Origin: Desulfuromonas acetoxidans DSM 684 | Lineage (GTDB): Bacteria; Desulfobacterota; Desulfuromonadia; Desulfuromonadales; Desulfuromonadaceae | Assembly: GCF_000167355.1 (NCBI RefSeq) | Contig: NZ_AAEW02000002.1 | Coordinates: 1 to 64,000 of the forward strand | Length of the DNA stretch: 64,000 nucleotides | Reading direction: 5' to 3' | Shown here: in pieces, positions 28,879 through 38,254 of the stretch | Position numbering within the stretch: position 1 is the first letter of the stretch | How the letters are laid out: every line of letters begins with the position of its first letter | Position numbers and translations under genes: made by a program | The notes under the pieces: generated by a model | The model's database searches: none | What the model was told of the DNA's origin: nothing | Seen by the model: only the letters and a program-made list of their open reading frames with translations

Positions 28879-28955
28879 TGGTCGGGGCGAGAGGATTTGA
28901 ACCTCCGGCCCCCTGCTCCCGAAGCAGGTGCGCTACCAGGCTGCGCTACGCCCCG
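28879..28955 (-). tRNA. tRNA-Pro(CGG)
   Basis: 77 bases with encoded CCA. The acceptor CGGGGCG pairs with CGCCCCG. The anticodon loop TTCGGGA sits between CCTGC and GCAGG, so the anticodon is CGG. The T-arm contains GGTTCAAATCC. Confidence 0.95.
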
Positions 28956-29040
28956 ACATCATTTTCAACGGCTCAATGTAGTACCACGAGGTTTAGAAAA
29001 AGGCAAGAGGTTTCACCAGATTTCCACCTCGAAAAAGAAA

Positions 29041-29178
29041 TTATTTTCGTACGCTTTCGGAGGTATCTTCCAACCAGTGTCCTGCGTACTGGATATCACG
29101 GCCCAGGCCGCCGATACACTCGCATCCGGTCAGTGTCAACACAAGGATCAACAATAATGACGCGATCAAAGTCTTCAT
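29041..29178 (-). CDS. Small entericidin-like lipoprotein
   Basis: 45 residues behind a perfect AGGAGGTC site. A hydrophobic signal peptide ends in the lipobox LTGC, so the mature chain would be a lipidated peptide of about 27 residues ([12 protein letters not shown]...). The G-x-G-x-D-I-Q pattern after the Cys resembles the entericidin A/B family, small envelope lipoproteins of toxin/antidote or unknown role. It lies just downstream of lspA, the enzyme that would cleave its signal peptide. It could be part of the ileS-lspA transcript. The family match is moderate. Confidence 0.65.
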   Translation of the reverse strand: MKTLIASLLLILVLTLTGCECIGGLGRDIQYAGHWLEDTSESVRK

Positions 29179-29197
29179 TCGACCTCCTTTGTCATGA

Positions 29198-29686
29198 TCA
29201 GGCGTGTTTCCGTTTGCGTCGTTCTTCCTGCCACAAATCGACCAGCAACAGACCAACTCCGACGGTGATGGCCGAATCAGCAACGTTGAATGCCGGCCAA
29301 TGGTGGTGATACCAGTGGACATCGAGAAAATCAATCACCACACCAAGACGCACCCGGTCAATCAGATTACCAAGCGCTCCGGAAAAGACCAGCGCCAGAC
29401 CAAAACGTTGCCAAAATGCCGTTAACGGCAACTTACAAAACATCCAACCGATCACGCCACAAGCGATCAGGGCAACACCCGACAAAAGCGGCAGGCGCAG
29501 CTCACTGTTGGCCAGGATACCGAAAGCCGCACCACTGTTGTGAACATAGGTGATATTAAAAAAGTGCTCAATCACCGTACGGCTCTGGTGCAATGTCATG
29601 GTGTGATCAATATACCACTTACTCCATTGATCGCCCACCAGCACAACTAGCGTGACCAGAATCAGGAGACGATAGCGCTGCGCCAT
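29198..29686 (-). CDS. lspA: Lipoprotein signal peptidase II
   Basis: 162 residues from the ATG giving MAQRYRLL, two bases after the ileS stop. It has four membrane helices. The conserved motifs are GDQWSKW, the NxGAAFG element, and the two catalytic aspartates in GALGNLIDRVR and FNVADSAI. It cleaves the signal peptide of diacylated prolipoproteins in the inner membrane. The ileS-lspA arrangement is widely conserved. A longer in-frame start inside ileS is unlikely. Confidence 0.96.
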   Translation of the reverse strand: MAQRYRLLILVTLVVLVGDQWSKWYIDHTMTLHQSRTVIEHFFNITYVHNSGAAFGILANSELRLPLLSGVALIACGVIGWMFCKLPLTAFWQRFGLALVFSGALGNLIDRVRLGVVIDFLDVHWYHHHWPAFNVADSAITVGVGLLLVDLWQEERRKRKHA

Positions 29687-29688
29687 CG

Positions 29689-32481
29689 TCAGGCTTGACC
29701 CCGCTCTTTCAGAGCTGCAAGACATTTCGGGCAGGCCTGGGGATGGTCGCTGTCTTCACCGAGCTGAGTTGAGTAATTCCAACACCGTTCGCATTTGTCA
29801 CCAGCGGCTTTTTCAACCAGAATCTTCAGACCGTCAATCTTCTCGGACGCGTAACCATCGGCAACGGACTCCGCCAGGTCAGTCTGAGACACAATCCACA
29901 GGGTTGGCAATTGCTCGGCATATTTCTCTAGCAATGTACGGCAGGCGTCATCACTGACGGCAACCGTAACTTTGGCTTCCAGAGAATTACCGATCAGCTT
30001 GGCATCACGTGCCAGCTCAAGTGCTTTGGACACTTCGGAGCGCACAGTCCACAGTTGCTGATAAAGATCATCAAGTCCGCTGTCGAGCAGGCTGGTTTCA
30101 AAGCGGGGGAATCCAGCCAAGTGGACACTGGCTTCACGCTCACCCGGCATTTGTGCCCAGATTTCATCCGCTGTAAACGACAGCACCGGTGCAATCAGGC
30201 GGGTCAAGGCATCAAGAATACGATACATGGCCGTCTGAGCACTGCGTCGCGCCACACTGTTGGGTGCAGCAGTGTAGACGCGATCCTTGAGGATATCCAG
30301 GTAAATGGAACTCAATTCAACGCTGCAGAAATTATGGACGGCATGATACAGCATGTGGAATTCGTAATCATTGTAGGCTTTTTCCACTCGGCCAACCAGA
30401 CTTTCCAGGCGTGACAACGCCCAGCGATCGAGCTCCAACAGATCACCATCGGCAACACTGTCCGTTGCCGGATCAAAATCGTAAATATTGCTGAGGATGT
30501 AACGCGCCGTATTACGGATCCGCCGATAGGCGTCCGACAGTCGCTGAAGAATCTCCTGACTGATCCGGATATCGTCCTGGTAATCCTGTGCCGCCACCCA
30601 CAGGCGCAGCACTTCGGCACCAAACTTGTTGATCACGGCATCGGGAGCAACAACATTACCCTGCGACTTGGACATCTTGCGCCCATTGCCATCCACAACA
30701 AAGCCGTGCGTTAATACGGCCTTGTAAGGCGCAACGCCACGTGTACCCACCGCAGCCAACAGGCTGGAATGGAACCAACCACGATGCTGATCACTGCCTT
30801 CGAGATAGAGATCGGCCGGGGAATCGAGATAATCGCGATTTTCAACCACGGCAGCGTGTGAAACACCGGAATCGAACCAGACATCAAGAATATCGGACTC
30901 TTTGGTAAAGTGGTCGTGGCCACAGGAGGGACACACAGTCCCTTCGGGCAGCAATTCACTGACCTCTTTTTCGTACCACTGATCACTCCCGCCGTCCTCA
31001 AACAGATCGGCGACATGATGCATGGTCTTGCCGTCGGCCAACGCCTCTCCACATTCGGCACAATAGAAGACCGTAATCGGCACGCCCCAGGTCCGCTGAC
31101 GACTGATACACCAGTCGGGACGCTTCTCAATCATGCCGTAGATGCGCTCACGCCCCCAGCCGGGGATCCACTGCACATCGTTGATGTGTTTAAGCGCCTG
31201 CTGCCGCAGGTCGTTTTTCTCCATGGAGATAAACCACTGTGCCGTCGCCCGGAAAATAACCGGTTTTTTACAGCGCCAGCAGTGCGGATAACTGTGCTCC
31301 ACCTTGCTGACCTTGAGCAACGCGCCCACCTCGGTCAGCTTGTCGCACACAGCATCATTGGCCTCGGCCAGCTTCATGCCGCCAAACAGTTCGACATCTT
31401 TACGATAACGGCCGTAATCATCGACCGGATTGTAAATATCCAGACCGTACTTCAGACCAACGACATAGTCATCGTGACCATGACCGGGAGCGGTATGAAC
31501 ACAGCCGGTACCGGCTTCCAGAGTGACATGGTCGCCAAGAATAACCAGGGAATCACGCTCATAGAACGGATGACGGCACCGCTTGTTTTCAAACAGCGGT
31601 GCTTTGAAGCTGGCAATGACCTGCCCTTCGAGCTCCAACTCCTTGAGCACGCCCTGATACAATCCTTCGGCCAGAACCAGCACATCACCACCAGCCACTT
31701 CCACCGCGACATAGTCCAGTTCAGGATTAAGACAGATGCCCAGGTTGGCGGGAATGGTCCACGGTGTCGTCGTCCAGATGACAAAATAAAGCGACTTGCC
31801 TTCGAGAGCGTTCAGTTCGACGGGCAACGTATCCACATAGGGAAACTTAACAAAGATGGATGGTGAGACGTGATCGGCGTATTCCACCTCGGCTTCCGCC
31901 AGGGCGGTCACACAGGAGGAACACCAGTGCACCGGTTTCTTGCCTTTGTACAGACCTCCACGTTCAGCGAAGCGCGCCAATTCTCGGGCGGTGGCCGCTT
32001 CATAGCTGTCGTGCATGGTTAGATAGGGATCGTCCCATTCACCAAAGATACCCAGCCGTTTAAATTCACTGGCCTGGGTGTCCACCCATTCAGTGGCATA
32101 ATTGCGGCACTCACGGCGGATTTCAGCCTTCGTCATGTCGCGCTTTTTCTTGCCGAGCTTTTTATCCACCATCAATTCGATGGGCAAGCCGTGGCAATCC
32201 CAGCCCGGAACATAAGGCACGTCAAAGCCCTGCATGCGGCGGCTTTTGAGGACAATATCCTTGAGAATCTTGTTCAGTGCGTGGCCGATATGGGTATGAC
32301 CGTTGGCATACGGAGGACCGTCATGCAATGTAAAACGGGGCCGTCCGGCAGTGGCTTTGCGGATCTCGCCGTTGAGGTCCATCTTCTCCCACTGTTGCAG
32401 CATTTCAGGTTCCCGCTTGGGCAGATTGCCGCGCATGGGGAAGTCTGTTTTCGGCAGATTCAAGGTATCTTTGTAGTCCAT
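29689..32481 (-). CDS. ileS: Isoleucyl-tRNA synthetase
   Basis: 930 residues, standard for the bacterial type with a C-terminal zinc finger. The class I signatures are HTHIGHALN (HIGH, about residue 65) and KMSKSQGN (about residue 600). The editing domain lies between them ([12 protein letters not shown] region). The C-terminal zinc ligands are CERCWNY and CPKC. It charges tRNA-Ile and is the first gene of ileS-lspA. The AT-rich ATATATAATATATAT just upstream may hold the promoter. No T-box elements (specifier/antiterminator) were recognised in the leader. Confidence 0.97.
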   Translation of the reverse strand: MDYKDTLNLPKTDFPMRGNLPKREPEMLQQWEKMDLNGEIRKATAGRPRFTLHDGPPYANGHTHIGHALNKILKDIVLKSRRMQGFDVPYVPGWDCHGLPIELMVDKKLGKKKRDMTKAEIRRECRNYATEWVDTQASEFKRLGIFGEWDDPYLTMHDSYEAATARELARFAERGGLYKGKKPVHWCSSCVTALAEAEVEYADHVSPSIFVKFPYVDTLPVELNALEGKSLYFVIWTTTPWTIPANLGICLNPELDYVAVEVAGGDVLVLAEGLYQGVLKELELEGQVIASFKAPLFENKRCRHPFYERDSLVILGDHVTLEAGTGCVHTAPGHGHDDYVVGLKYGLDIYNPVDDYGRYRKDVELFGGMKLAEANDAVCDKLTEVGALLKVSKVEHSYPHCWRCKKPVIFRATAQWFISMEKNDLRQQALKHINDVQWIPGWGRERIYGMIEKRPDWCISRQRTWGVPITVFYCAECGEALADGKTMHHVADLFEDGGSDQWYEKEVSELLPEGTVCPSCGHDHFTKESDILDVWFDSGVSHAAVVENRDYLDSPADLYLEGSDQHRGWFHSSLLAAVGTRGVAPYKAVLTHGFVVDGNGRKMSKSQGNVVAPDAVINKFGAEVLRLWVAAQDYQDDIRISQEILQRLSDAYRRIRNTARYILSNIYDFDPATDSVADGDLLELDRWALSRLESLVGRVEKAYNDYEFHMLYHAVHNFCSVELSSIYLDILKDRVYTAAPNSVARRSAQTAMYRILDALTRLIAPVLSFTADEIWAQMPGEREASVHLAGFPRFETSLLDSGLDDLYQQLWTVRSEVSKALELARDAKLIGNSLEAKVTVAVSDDACRTLLEKYAEQLPTLWIVSQTDLAESVADGYASEKIDGLKILVEKAAGDKCERCWNYSTQLGEDSDHPQACPKCLAALKERGQA

Positions 32482-32952
32482 GGTGTCCTCGCCTTTGACT
32501 GATTTATATATAATATATATGGCAAGCTCCCGCCCGACAGTTTTTCGGTACGGAAAAACAGGTTGAAAATAAGCAAATCAAGTTATCAGAATAGCCTAGG
32601 AAGTCAAGAAAAACGGCGGACATGAGCCCGGTTAACATTTAAAGACCGGTCCTGAGAAAAGACCAGGGAACGATTTTCTTTCGCTTAGTTACTCAAACGA
32701 AATACAGGCAATGGCCTGAAAGCGAAAACCGCACAAAGAGGAATAGACAGGATTAAAACCTGACAAACGCAATAAACCGATCAAAATCCATTTCAACCGA
32801 TCAAACCTTCGTCAGGTTCTCATCCTCGAAAATGGAAGATTGCGGGTGGTGTCAAACACGATCAAGGTATTTATTCGTGAGGCCGACTATCCAGAAGATC
32901 ACTTGTGAGAAATTCGCGAGCCGACATCGCTAACAATTTATTCCTGGCAAAG
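32482..32952. other. Gene-free stretch upstream of ileS
   Basis: About 470 bases without a credible gene. It contains an AT-rich palindromic run (around 32503-32520) likely to be ileS promoter DNA, AACCTGAC (32757) matched by GTCAGGTT (32812) as a wide inverted repeat, and two copies of AACCGATCAAA inside it. No known RNA was recognised. Confidence 0.45.
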
Positions 32953-33615
32953 TTAGCGACTGAAGGCGCTCCGGCAGTGTTGATTTAACGGGCACGCCTC
33001 ACAACGGGGATTACGACTACGACAACAGACCTTACCCAGCTCAACCAACAATGCATGGAATTCATTAAATAGCGAGGTGTCAGCAGGAAGGTGCTGCATC
33101 GCGTAGCGCTGGACCATGTCGTAACGTGCTTTGGCGTCAAGCAACCCCAATCTGGAGAAGATTCGGCGAGTATAGGCATCAACGACAAAAATGGGAAGAC
33201 CGGCACCATACAGAACCATGCAGTCAGCCGTTTCCGGGCCAATACCGGGCTGGTCGAGAAGCCGCTGACGGACAGCGTGCAGATCTCCGCCGAGAAAAGA
33301 ATCCACCCGCCCCTGATAGTCACGGCAAATCACTGCCGCCAGATTTTTCAAACACTGACTCTTACGCTGAAAGAATCCAGAGCTGCGAATCAAGACCTGC
33401 AACTCCTGGTGCTCAAGCCGGTGTAACGCCAAGGGGGTCATCACCTGAGCCTCTTTAAGAGCAGCAATGGACAGTTCCACATTGCGCCATGCAGTGTTCT
33501 GAGTCAAAACCGCGCCCACCATCATCTCAAATGTATCATCGGCGGGCCACCACGATTGGGAACCAAACCGTTCGAGCAACAACTCAAAAACGCGCGTTAA
33601 AGAGGGTAATGCCAT
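32953..33615 (-). CDS. HhH-GPD base-excision DNA glycosylase, endonuclease III-like, probably monofunctional
   Basis: 220 residues. The helix-hairpin-helix reads QPGIGPETAD, and the catalytic Asp lies in VVDAYTRRI. A C-terminal [4Fe-4S] cluster has four Cys in a C-x6-C-x2-C-x5-C layout (CCRSRNPRCEACPLNQHC). In true Nth the HhH carries a Lys (GVGRKTA) needed for the AP-lyase step. Here a Glu occupies that place, so it resembles MagIII/MIG-type monofunctional glycosylases. The damaged base removed is unknown. The start overlaps the LysR stop (TAATG), so the two are co-transcribed. Confidence 0.85.
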   Translation of the reverse strand: MALPSLTRVFELLLERFGSQSWWPADDTFEMMVGAVLTQNTAWRNVELSIAALKEAQVMTPLALHRLEHQELQVLIRSSGFFQRKSQCLKNLAAVICRDYQGRVDSFLGGDLHAVRQRLLDQPGIGPETADCMVLYGAGLPIFVVDAYTRRIFSRLGLLDAKARYDMVQRYAMQHLPADTSLFNEFHALLVELGKVCCRSRNPRCEACPLNQHCRSAFSR

Positions 33616-34523
33616 TACTCACCGGGATCGAGTTCAAAGTGACGACAGACACTCTCCATGAACGCCCTCTTTAATGACGCGGACGACTCACACTCTCTGG
33701 CCACAATGCTGCGATGTCGGTAGCAGTGAAAGCCGGGAACATGGTGCTCAAGCAGGCGCCCCTCATCAAGATACTCCTGCACCGCAGAGCGGGAAATAAA
33801 CGTCACCCCCTGCCCGGCCAGAACCTCTTTGATGATCAGACTGAAATCATCCAGCACCATGACGCGACGGAAGTCCGCAAGATCCCCCCCGGTGCCTTTT
33901 AAGTTGAAGCTCAGCAAATCACGACAGCTACAGCCATCGCGCCGGGTGATAAAGTTACACTGCTGAATATCTTCCAGGGTGATGTCATGCGCTGTCGGAC
34001 CATAGGTTGGTGAGCTGACAAAGATCATCTCGTCTTGGGGCAGGTCCATATGACGCATCGTGCCAAAATCCATATCGGCAAGATGCTCAATGACTGCCAC
34101 ATCAAACTCGCCGTTTTTGATACCGTCCAAGGCCTGCAACGGCGCACCGAACAAAAACTTGAGGTCCTCCACTTCACCGAACTCCTGCATGAAGCGTTTA
34201 AGAATTTGCGGCAGATGTGCCATGCCAAAGGCCGGGGTGCAACAGATATAAAGATGCTGCCGGTCCGTCAGTGATCGCAACTCCTGCAGCATCTGCTCTT
34301 CCATATCCAGAATACGCCGCGCCCCTTCAAGGACAATGCGACCAGCAGCCGTCGGCTCCAACACCGCACCGGAACGATCGAGAAGCTGCTCGCCGCAACA
34401 CGCTTCAAGGCTCTTGGTCCGTTGCGAGACAGCGGATTGGGTTAAATGCAGTTTCGCCGCCGCCCGAGAGAAACTCCCCTCTTCTGCAGCGATAAGTAAT
34501 GTCTTTAGATATTGTGTTTCCAT
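33615..34523 (-). CDS. LysR-family transcriptional regulator
   Basis: 302 residues from METQYLKTLL. The winged HTH occupies residues 1-60 (GSFSRAAAKLHLTQSAVSQRTKSLE, read in parts), followed by a periplasmic-binding-like effector domain. It diverges from the cytochrome/barrel operon and overlaps a DNA glycosylase gene downstream. LysR proteins often control the divergent gene and themselves; the T-N11-A palindrome at 34554-34568 lies right before its start. The effector is unknown. Cysteines near residue 30 (ACCGEQ) and 125 (GCSCRD) are a minor oddity. Confidence 0.88.
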   Translation of the reverse strand: METQYLKTLLIAAEEGSFSRAAAKLHLTQSAVSQRTKSLEACCGEQLLDRSGAVLEPTAAGRIVLEGARRILDMEEQMLQELRSLTDRQHLYICCTPAFGMAHLPQILKRFMQEFGEVEDLKFLFGAPLQALDGIKNGEFDVAVIEHLADMDFGTMRHMDLPQDEMIFVSSPTYGPTAHDITLEDIQQCNFITRRDGCSCRDLLSFNLKGTGGDLADFRRVMVLDDFSLIIKEVLAGQGVTFISRSAVQEYLDEGRLLEHHVPGFHCYRHRSIVARECESSASLKRAFMESVCRHFELDPGE

Positions 34524-34553
34524 AGGGTATTCCGAATATGAAAAAAGGATTCT

Positions 34554-34568
34554 ATAAGCCAAGCTTAT
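34554..34568. promoter_or_regulatory. LysR-type T-N11-A operator candidate
   Basis: ATAAG-N5-CTTAT, a perfect inverted repeat fitting the T-N11-A LysR box, about 30 bases upstream of the regulator's ATG in the divergent region. Confidence 0.5.
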
Positions 34569-34693
34569 GTAGCCATTAAAATGATTCGTTTTACACTACC
34601 AGCTCGTAAAAGTATTGTACACAGTGATATCAAACGTGGGCGTTATGCATAAATATGATCGGACAGTCATTTCATGCTTAACTCTCTGTTTTT

Positions 34694-34759
34694 CTTGACC
34701 TTAACTTTCCCGCCAGCGACACAGCGTTAATGGGTATACGGGAAAGAACCAAGGTCAGG
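34694..34759 (+). promoter_or_regulatory. Bipartite hairpin in the cytochrome operon leader
   Basis: CTTGACCTT pairs with AAGGTCAGG (G-T at one place), and after a small internal loop CTTTCCCG pairs with CGGGAAAG. They enclose about 26 bases, and the structure ends about 25 bases before the ribosome site. No match to a riboswitch class I know, including the c-di-GMP-I type. Confidence 0.5.
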
Positions 34760-34793
34760 GCACATCATTGGAGGAAGAACGAAAGGAGAAAAC

Positions 34794-35828
34794 ATGCGAA
34801 GGAAGTTCAACACCAAGGCCTCATGGCTGGTGAAGGCTCTTCCCCTGCTACTCATCCTTGGCGCTTGCGCCACAGGAAGTATCCGGGAAAAAGTACTGAC
34901 CCTGCCTGTGATCGAAGGTGCATGCTACGTCGGTCAAGAGACCTGCGCAGACTGCCACGACGACATGGCCGGCGACATGTTCGCCACCTCTACATCGGCT
35001 GAAGGCTTCGCCAAGACCATTCACGGTCGCCTGGCAACCTGGGAGCTGATGGGCGCGGAAAAAGGCTGCGAATCCTGCCACGGTCCCGGCAGCCAGCACG
35101 TTGATAACGATGGCGACACTGAGATGATTCTGCGCCCTGCAGAACTGCTCTCTGACGAAGCATCGGCAATCTGCGCCAAATGTCACACCGACGGCAAACT
35201 GATGGACTACACCCACAGTGCTCACGCTCTGAGCGATGTCGGTTGTGTCGACTGCCACAGCATCCATGACGGCGAAGGCAAATTCAGCCTGAAGATGGAA
35301 GATCCTGAGCTGTGCTACAGCTGCCACCAGGAAGAGCAGGCAAAATCACACTTCCCTTCCAGCCATCCTTTGGCTGAAGGCAAGATGAACTGCTCCAGCT
35401 GCCACAACACTCACGGTGCTGTTGGTGAGTCCCTGAACACGGATGAGCGTCTTAACGATCTGTGCTTGAACTGCCATACGCGTTACCAAGGCCCCTTTGT
35501 CTTCGGCCATGCACCGGTTGAAGATGATTGCACCATCTGCCACGACCCCCACGGCAGTGTTGCAAACAACCTGTTGGTACAAAACGAGCCGTTCCTGTGC
35601 CTGCAATGCCATGAAGGTCACTTCCACATTCTGCGCAACTCTGCCCAGACACCAGGAAGCCCGGCTGGCACCATCGCAACAGTTCCAGGTATGACGGAAA
35701 CTGCAAACCCCCATGGAACTGAGGGTTTCCAGACATCATTCGGCACCAAGTGCTCAACCTGTCACAAGGTTGTCCACGGCAGTGACTATCCGTCCCAGCC
35801 ACTCAGTGGCCACGGCCTGACTCGTTAA
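34794..35828 (+). CDS. Decaheme c-type cytochrome lipoprotein (DmsE/MtrA family)
   Basis: 344 residues. The signal peptide ends in a lipobox (LGAC, Cys25), so the protein is probably anchored in the periplasmic leaflet of a membrane. Ten CXXCH heme-binding motifs follow (CADCH, CESCH, CAKCH, CVDCH, CYSCH, CSSCH, CLNCH, CTICH, CLQCH, CSTCH), the count of MtrA/DmsE. Extra His residues can serve as distal ligands. The next gene, 27 bases downstream, encodes an MtrB/PioB-type barrel, so the pair should form a transmembrane electron conduit. No outer-surface cytochrome (MtrC-like) gene is adjacent. Confidence 0.92.
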   Translation: MRRKFNTKASWLVKALPLLLILGACATGSIREKVLTLPVIEGACYVGQETCADCHDDMAGDMFATSTSAEGFAKTIHGRLATWELMGAEKGCESCHGPGSQHVDNDGDTEMILRPAELLSDEASAICAKCHTDGKLMDYTHSAHALSDVGCVDCHSIHDGEGKFSLKMEDPELCYSCHQEEQAKSHFPSSHPLAEGKMNCSSCHNTHGAVGESLNTDERLNDLCLNCHTRYQGPFVFGHAPVEDDCTICHDPHGSVANNLLVQNEPFLCLQCHEGHFHILRNSAQTPGSPAGTIATVPGMTETANPHGTEGFQTSFGTKCSTCHKVVHGSDYPSQPLSGHGLTR

Positions 35829-35855
35829 CAGCTCGTATTAATAGGAGGCAAAACT

Positions 35856-38174
35856 ATGAAGCAAAGCCGATTGTGGCTGCTTGCATTGATGTCCGTCCTG
35901 GCGATGCTGGCCACTGCCACTGTGGCAGCAGCTGAAGGTGACGAAGCCCACCTGTCCGGTTCTTGGGAACTAGGCATGAGTGCTGTCACCACCAAGGACA
36001 ATGCAGCACGTGTAAATGAATTCGCAACAGTCCATAAGGATGACGGGGTTGCTCTGGCACCGAAACTGGACTTGGAATTTGAAAAAGGTTCTTTCCTGCT
36101 GGAAGTCGAGAGTGAAGTTAATGGCGCTCGCGATCAGCAGCATGCTCTGGAAATCGACGCAGGTCGTATTTTCAAACTCGGCAGCGAGTACAGTGTTATG
36201 CAACACTGGAAGGATCATGAAACGTTGGACCAGATGGGCGCCACCGCCCGTGAGGACACCGGCGGTTCCCAGCCTTCTGTAACGACCGATAAAATCTTTG
36301 CCGACCTGGCCGAGATTGGTGTTACCTCAGTCGGTGGCGTTACCCTGAACTATGATGCTGCTGAAGCTTACGCTCAAGAGCTGGATAACGAGTATATCGT
36401 GACCCGCAAAGAGTGGAAAAACGAAGCAGAACTGACTCTGCCCCAACTGCCTAACGTGACGTTCAAGGCAGGCATTCGCATTGAAACACGCGAGGGCATG
36501 GAACAAGCCATCGGCCTGTCCAAGTGTGACGGTTGTCACGTTTCTGCCGTTGGCAAAGACATCGATGAGATCACTGAAGAGTACACCTTCGGCGCTACCG
36601 GTAAATTCGGTATCCTGACCGTGGACTATGAGTACCTCACGCGTTACTTTGACGAAGACAGCACCACCCCGACCCGCTACTACGAAGATGCTGGCAACCC
36701 CTCTGCGGCAGACCAGCTGATTTATGAAGCGGGCGACCTGGAGCTCAACCGTACGCCTGACTCTGAAAAAGAGACACACATGATCAAGGCGCGCGTTGAT
36801 CTGCCCCGCAACACCAGCATCACTGCAAGCTATGTTAAATCTGAAGTAGACAGCTCCAAGTCGGAAACTCAAACCGACTACCAACTGCTTGACGGCGACA
36901 CGCTGACCACCGAGTACGAATCTTTCGGTGCCAAGCTGGCCACCAAGTTCAACAAAATGATCAGCCTGTCCCTGCGCGGTTCTTACTATGAGATCGAAGC
37001 AGACGACAACGAGATCTACTATCAGGCCCGCGAAGATTCTGCTCGCTACGACGCTGACCCCGCTCTGTCCCTGCTGCCTTTCGGTGCAAGCGACGAGTAC
37101 CACTCTGCTGAAGAACGCGAAGTCACTGACGCTGGTGCTGACGTAGTTATCCGTCTGGCTAAAGCCACCACTTTGCGCCTGGGCTACGAGTACGAAGAAG
37201 TTGAGCGCGTTGAAGAAGAGCTGGGCGAAACTGAAACCCACAGCTTCAAAGCTGCTCTGAAAACTCGCCTGAGCAACAAGCTGTCCGGCCGCATCAGCTA
37301 CACTTACCAGGATATTGATGATCCGTTCGGTGGTGAAGACGTTACCGGTATTGCCCAAGGTATCGGCACTGAGGATCCCCTCGGTTCCGGCCTGTGGTAC
37401 CTCGACACAGCAGACTACTACGGCATCGAGAACAACAGCGCCACGGCAGTATGGTACTGGAATAGCGTCTATCCCAACCGTACTATGGATGCCACAACGG
37501 AGCCTGATACGGTTCACGAAACCAAGCTGAGCACCACTTGGGCACCGTCTGCCAACATGGCAGCCACCCTGTTTGCCCGCGTTCGCTACGAAGAGAACGA
37601 CGACGTAGAATACGAGCAGACGACTTATGTTCCCGGCGTTACCTTCTGGTATGCCCCGAGCGACAAACTCAACCTCACCATGTCGTACACTTTCAACAAC
37701 CAGGACACTGAAAACCGTGCCTGCGTTGGCTGGTACCATGGCTGAGCGAACGCAGTTTCTTCGGCCCAGTTTGGGTCGATCTGTGACATCGTTGAGTATG
37801 AGTCCCAAGTACACACTGTTTCTTTCACTGCCGACTATCAGGCGACAGAAAAGCTCAACCTCAACGCCAGCGTTGTGTACAACAAAGCTGACGACGAATG
37901 GGATTGGGATTTCTATGAGCGCGCTTCCCTCATCATGGGTGGCGGTGCGTACAACTACGATTCTGTAGACCAGAACAACCTGATCGACGAGTACTCTGAC
38001 CTCTCATACGAGCAGTACGAGATCACTCTCGGCGCCACTTACAACTTCTCCGATGCCTTCTATACGAAGATTTCGGGTACCTACGACATCTTCGAATCTG
38101 ATGAGATGTATGTCTACGGTGATGAAGATGGTGATTCCTATACGGGTTATGTAGCCTTCGGTTACAGCTTCTAA
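35856..38174 (+). CDS. MtrB/PioB-family outer-membrane beta-barrel, candidate selenoprotein
   Basis: 772 codons read through an in-frame TGA at 37743-37745 (codon 630); without readthrough it would stop at 629. The signal peptide (1-27) and alternating amphipathic strands give a barrel. The segment after the TGA keeps the same strand/loop style and ends in Y-S-F, the C-terminal Phe expected for insertion by BAM. The TGA sits in ACVGWYHG-U-ANAVSS and is followed by a SECIS-like hairpin. MtrB/PioB proteins sheath a decaheme cytochrome across the outer membrane; one is encoded just upstream. A CXXCH motif (CDGCH, 224-228) is unusual in a barrel. The alternative is a nonsense mutation or sequencing error (Trp TGG to TGA). 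Confidence 0.85.
37751..37785 (+). promoter_or_regulatory. Candidate bacterial SECIS element
   Basis: Starting 5 bases after the TGA: a lower stem CGCAG / CTGTG, an asymmetric internal loop, an upper 7-bp stem TCGGCCC / GGGTCGA (one G-U) and apical loop AGUUU. The loop begins 22 bases after the TGA and carries a G in its first two positions, as in bacterial SECIS rules. Confidence 0.65.
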
Positions 38175-38194
38175 TCCGTTTCAGGATGCACAAC

Positions 38195-38231
38195 AAAAAG
38201 CCCGGCCGCTTTATGCAGCCGGGCTTTTTTT
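38195..38231 (+). terminator. Terminator of the cytochrome/barrel operon
   Basis: AAAAAGCCCGGC / GCCGGGCTTTTT with further T residues. It lies 20 bases after the TAA at 38174 and not after the internal TGA. Confidence 0.92.
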
Positions 38232-38254
38232 ATTTTCGCTGGCATTGCAATACC

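Noticed and set aside
30910-31866. 318-codon frame antisense to ileS
   Set aside because: Lies wholly inside the highly conserved ileS coding sequence; a codon-bias shadow.
32482-32600. T-box riboswitch upstream of ileS
   Set aside because: No T-box sequence, specifier loop or terminator/antiterminator pair was seen.
34563-34793. c-di-GMP-I (GEMM) riboswitch before the cytochrome operon
   Set aside because: The conserved GEMM sequence blocks are absent although a hairpin exists.
36327-37814. Long open frame on the minus strand under the barrel gene
   Set aside because: It is the mirror of a strongly coded plus-strand gene, has no ribosome site, and its translated sequence has no recognisable family.
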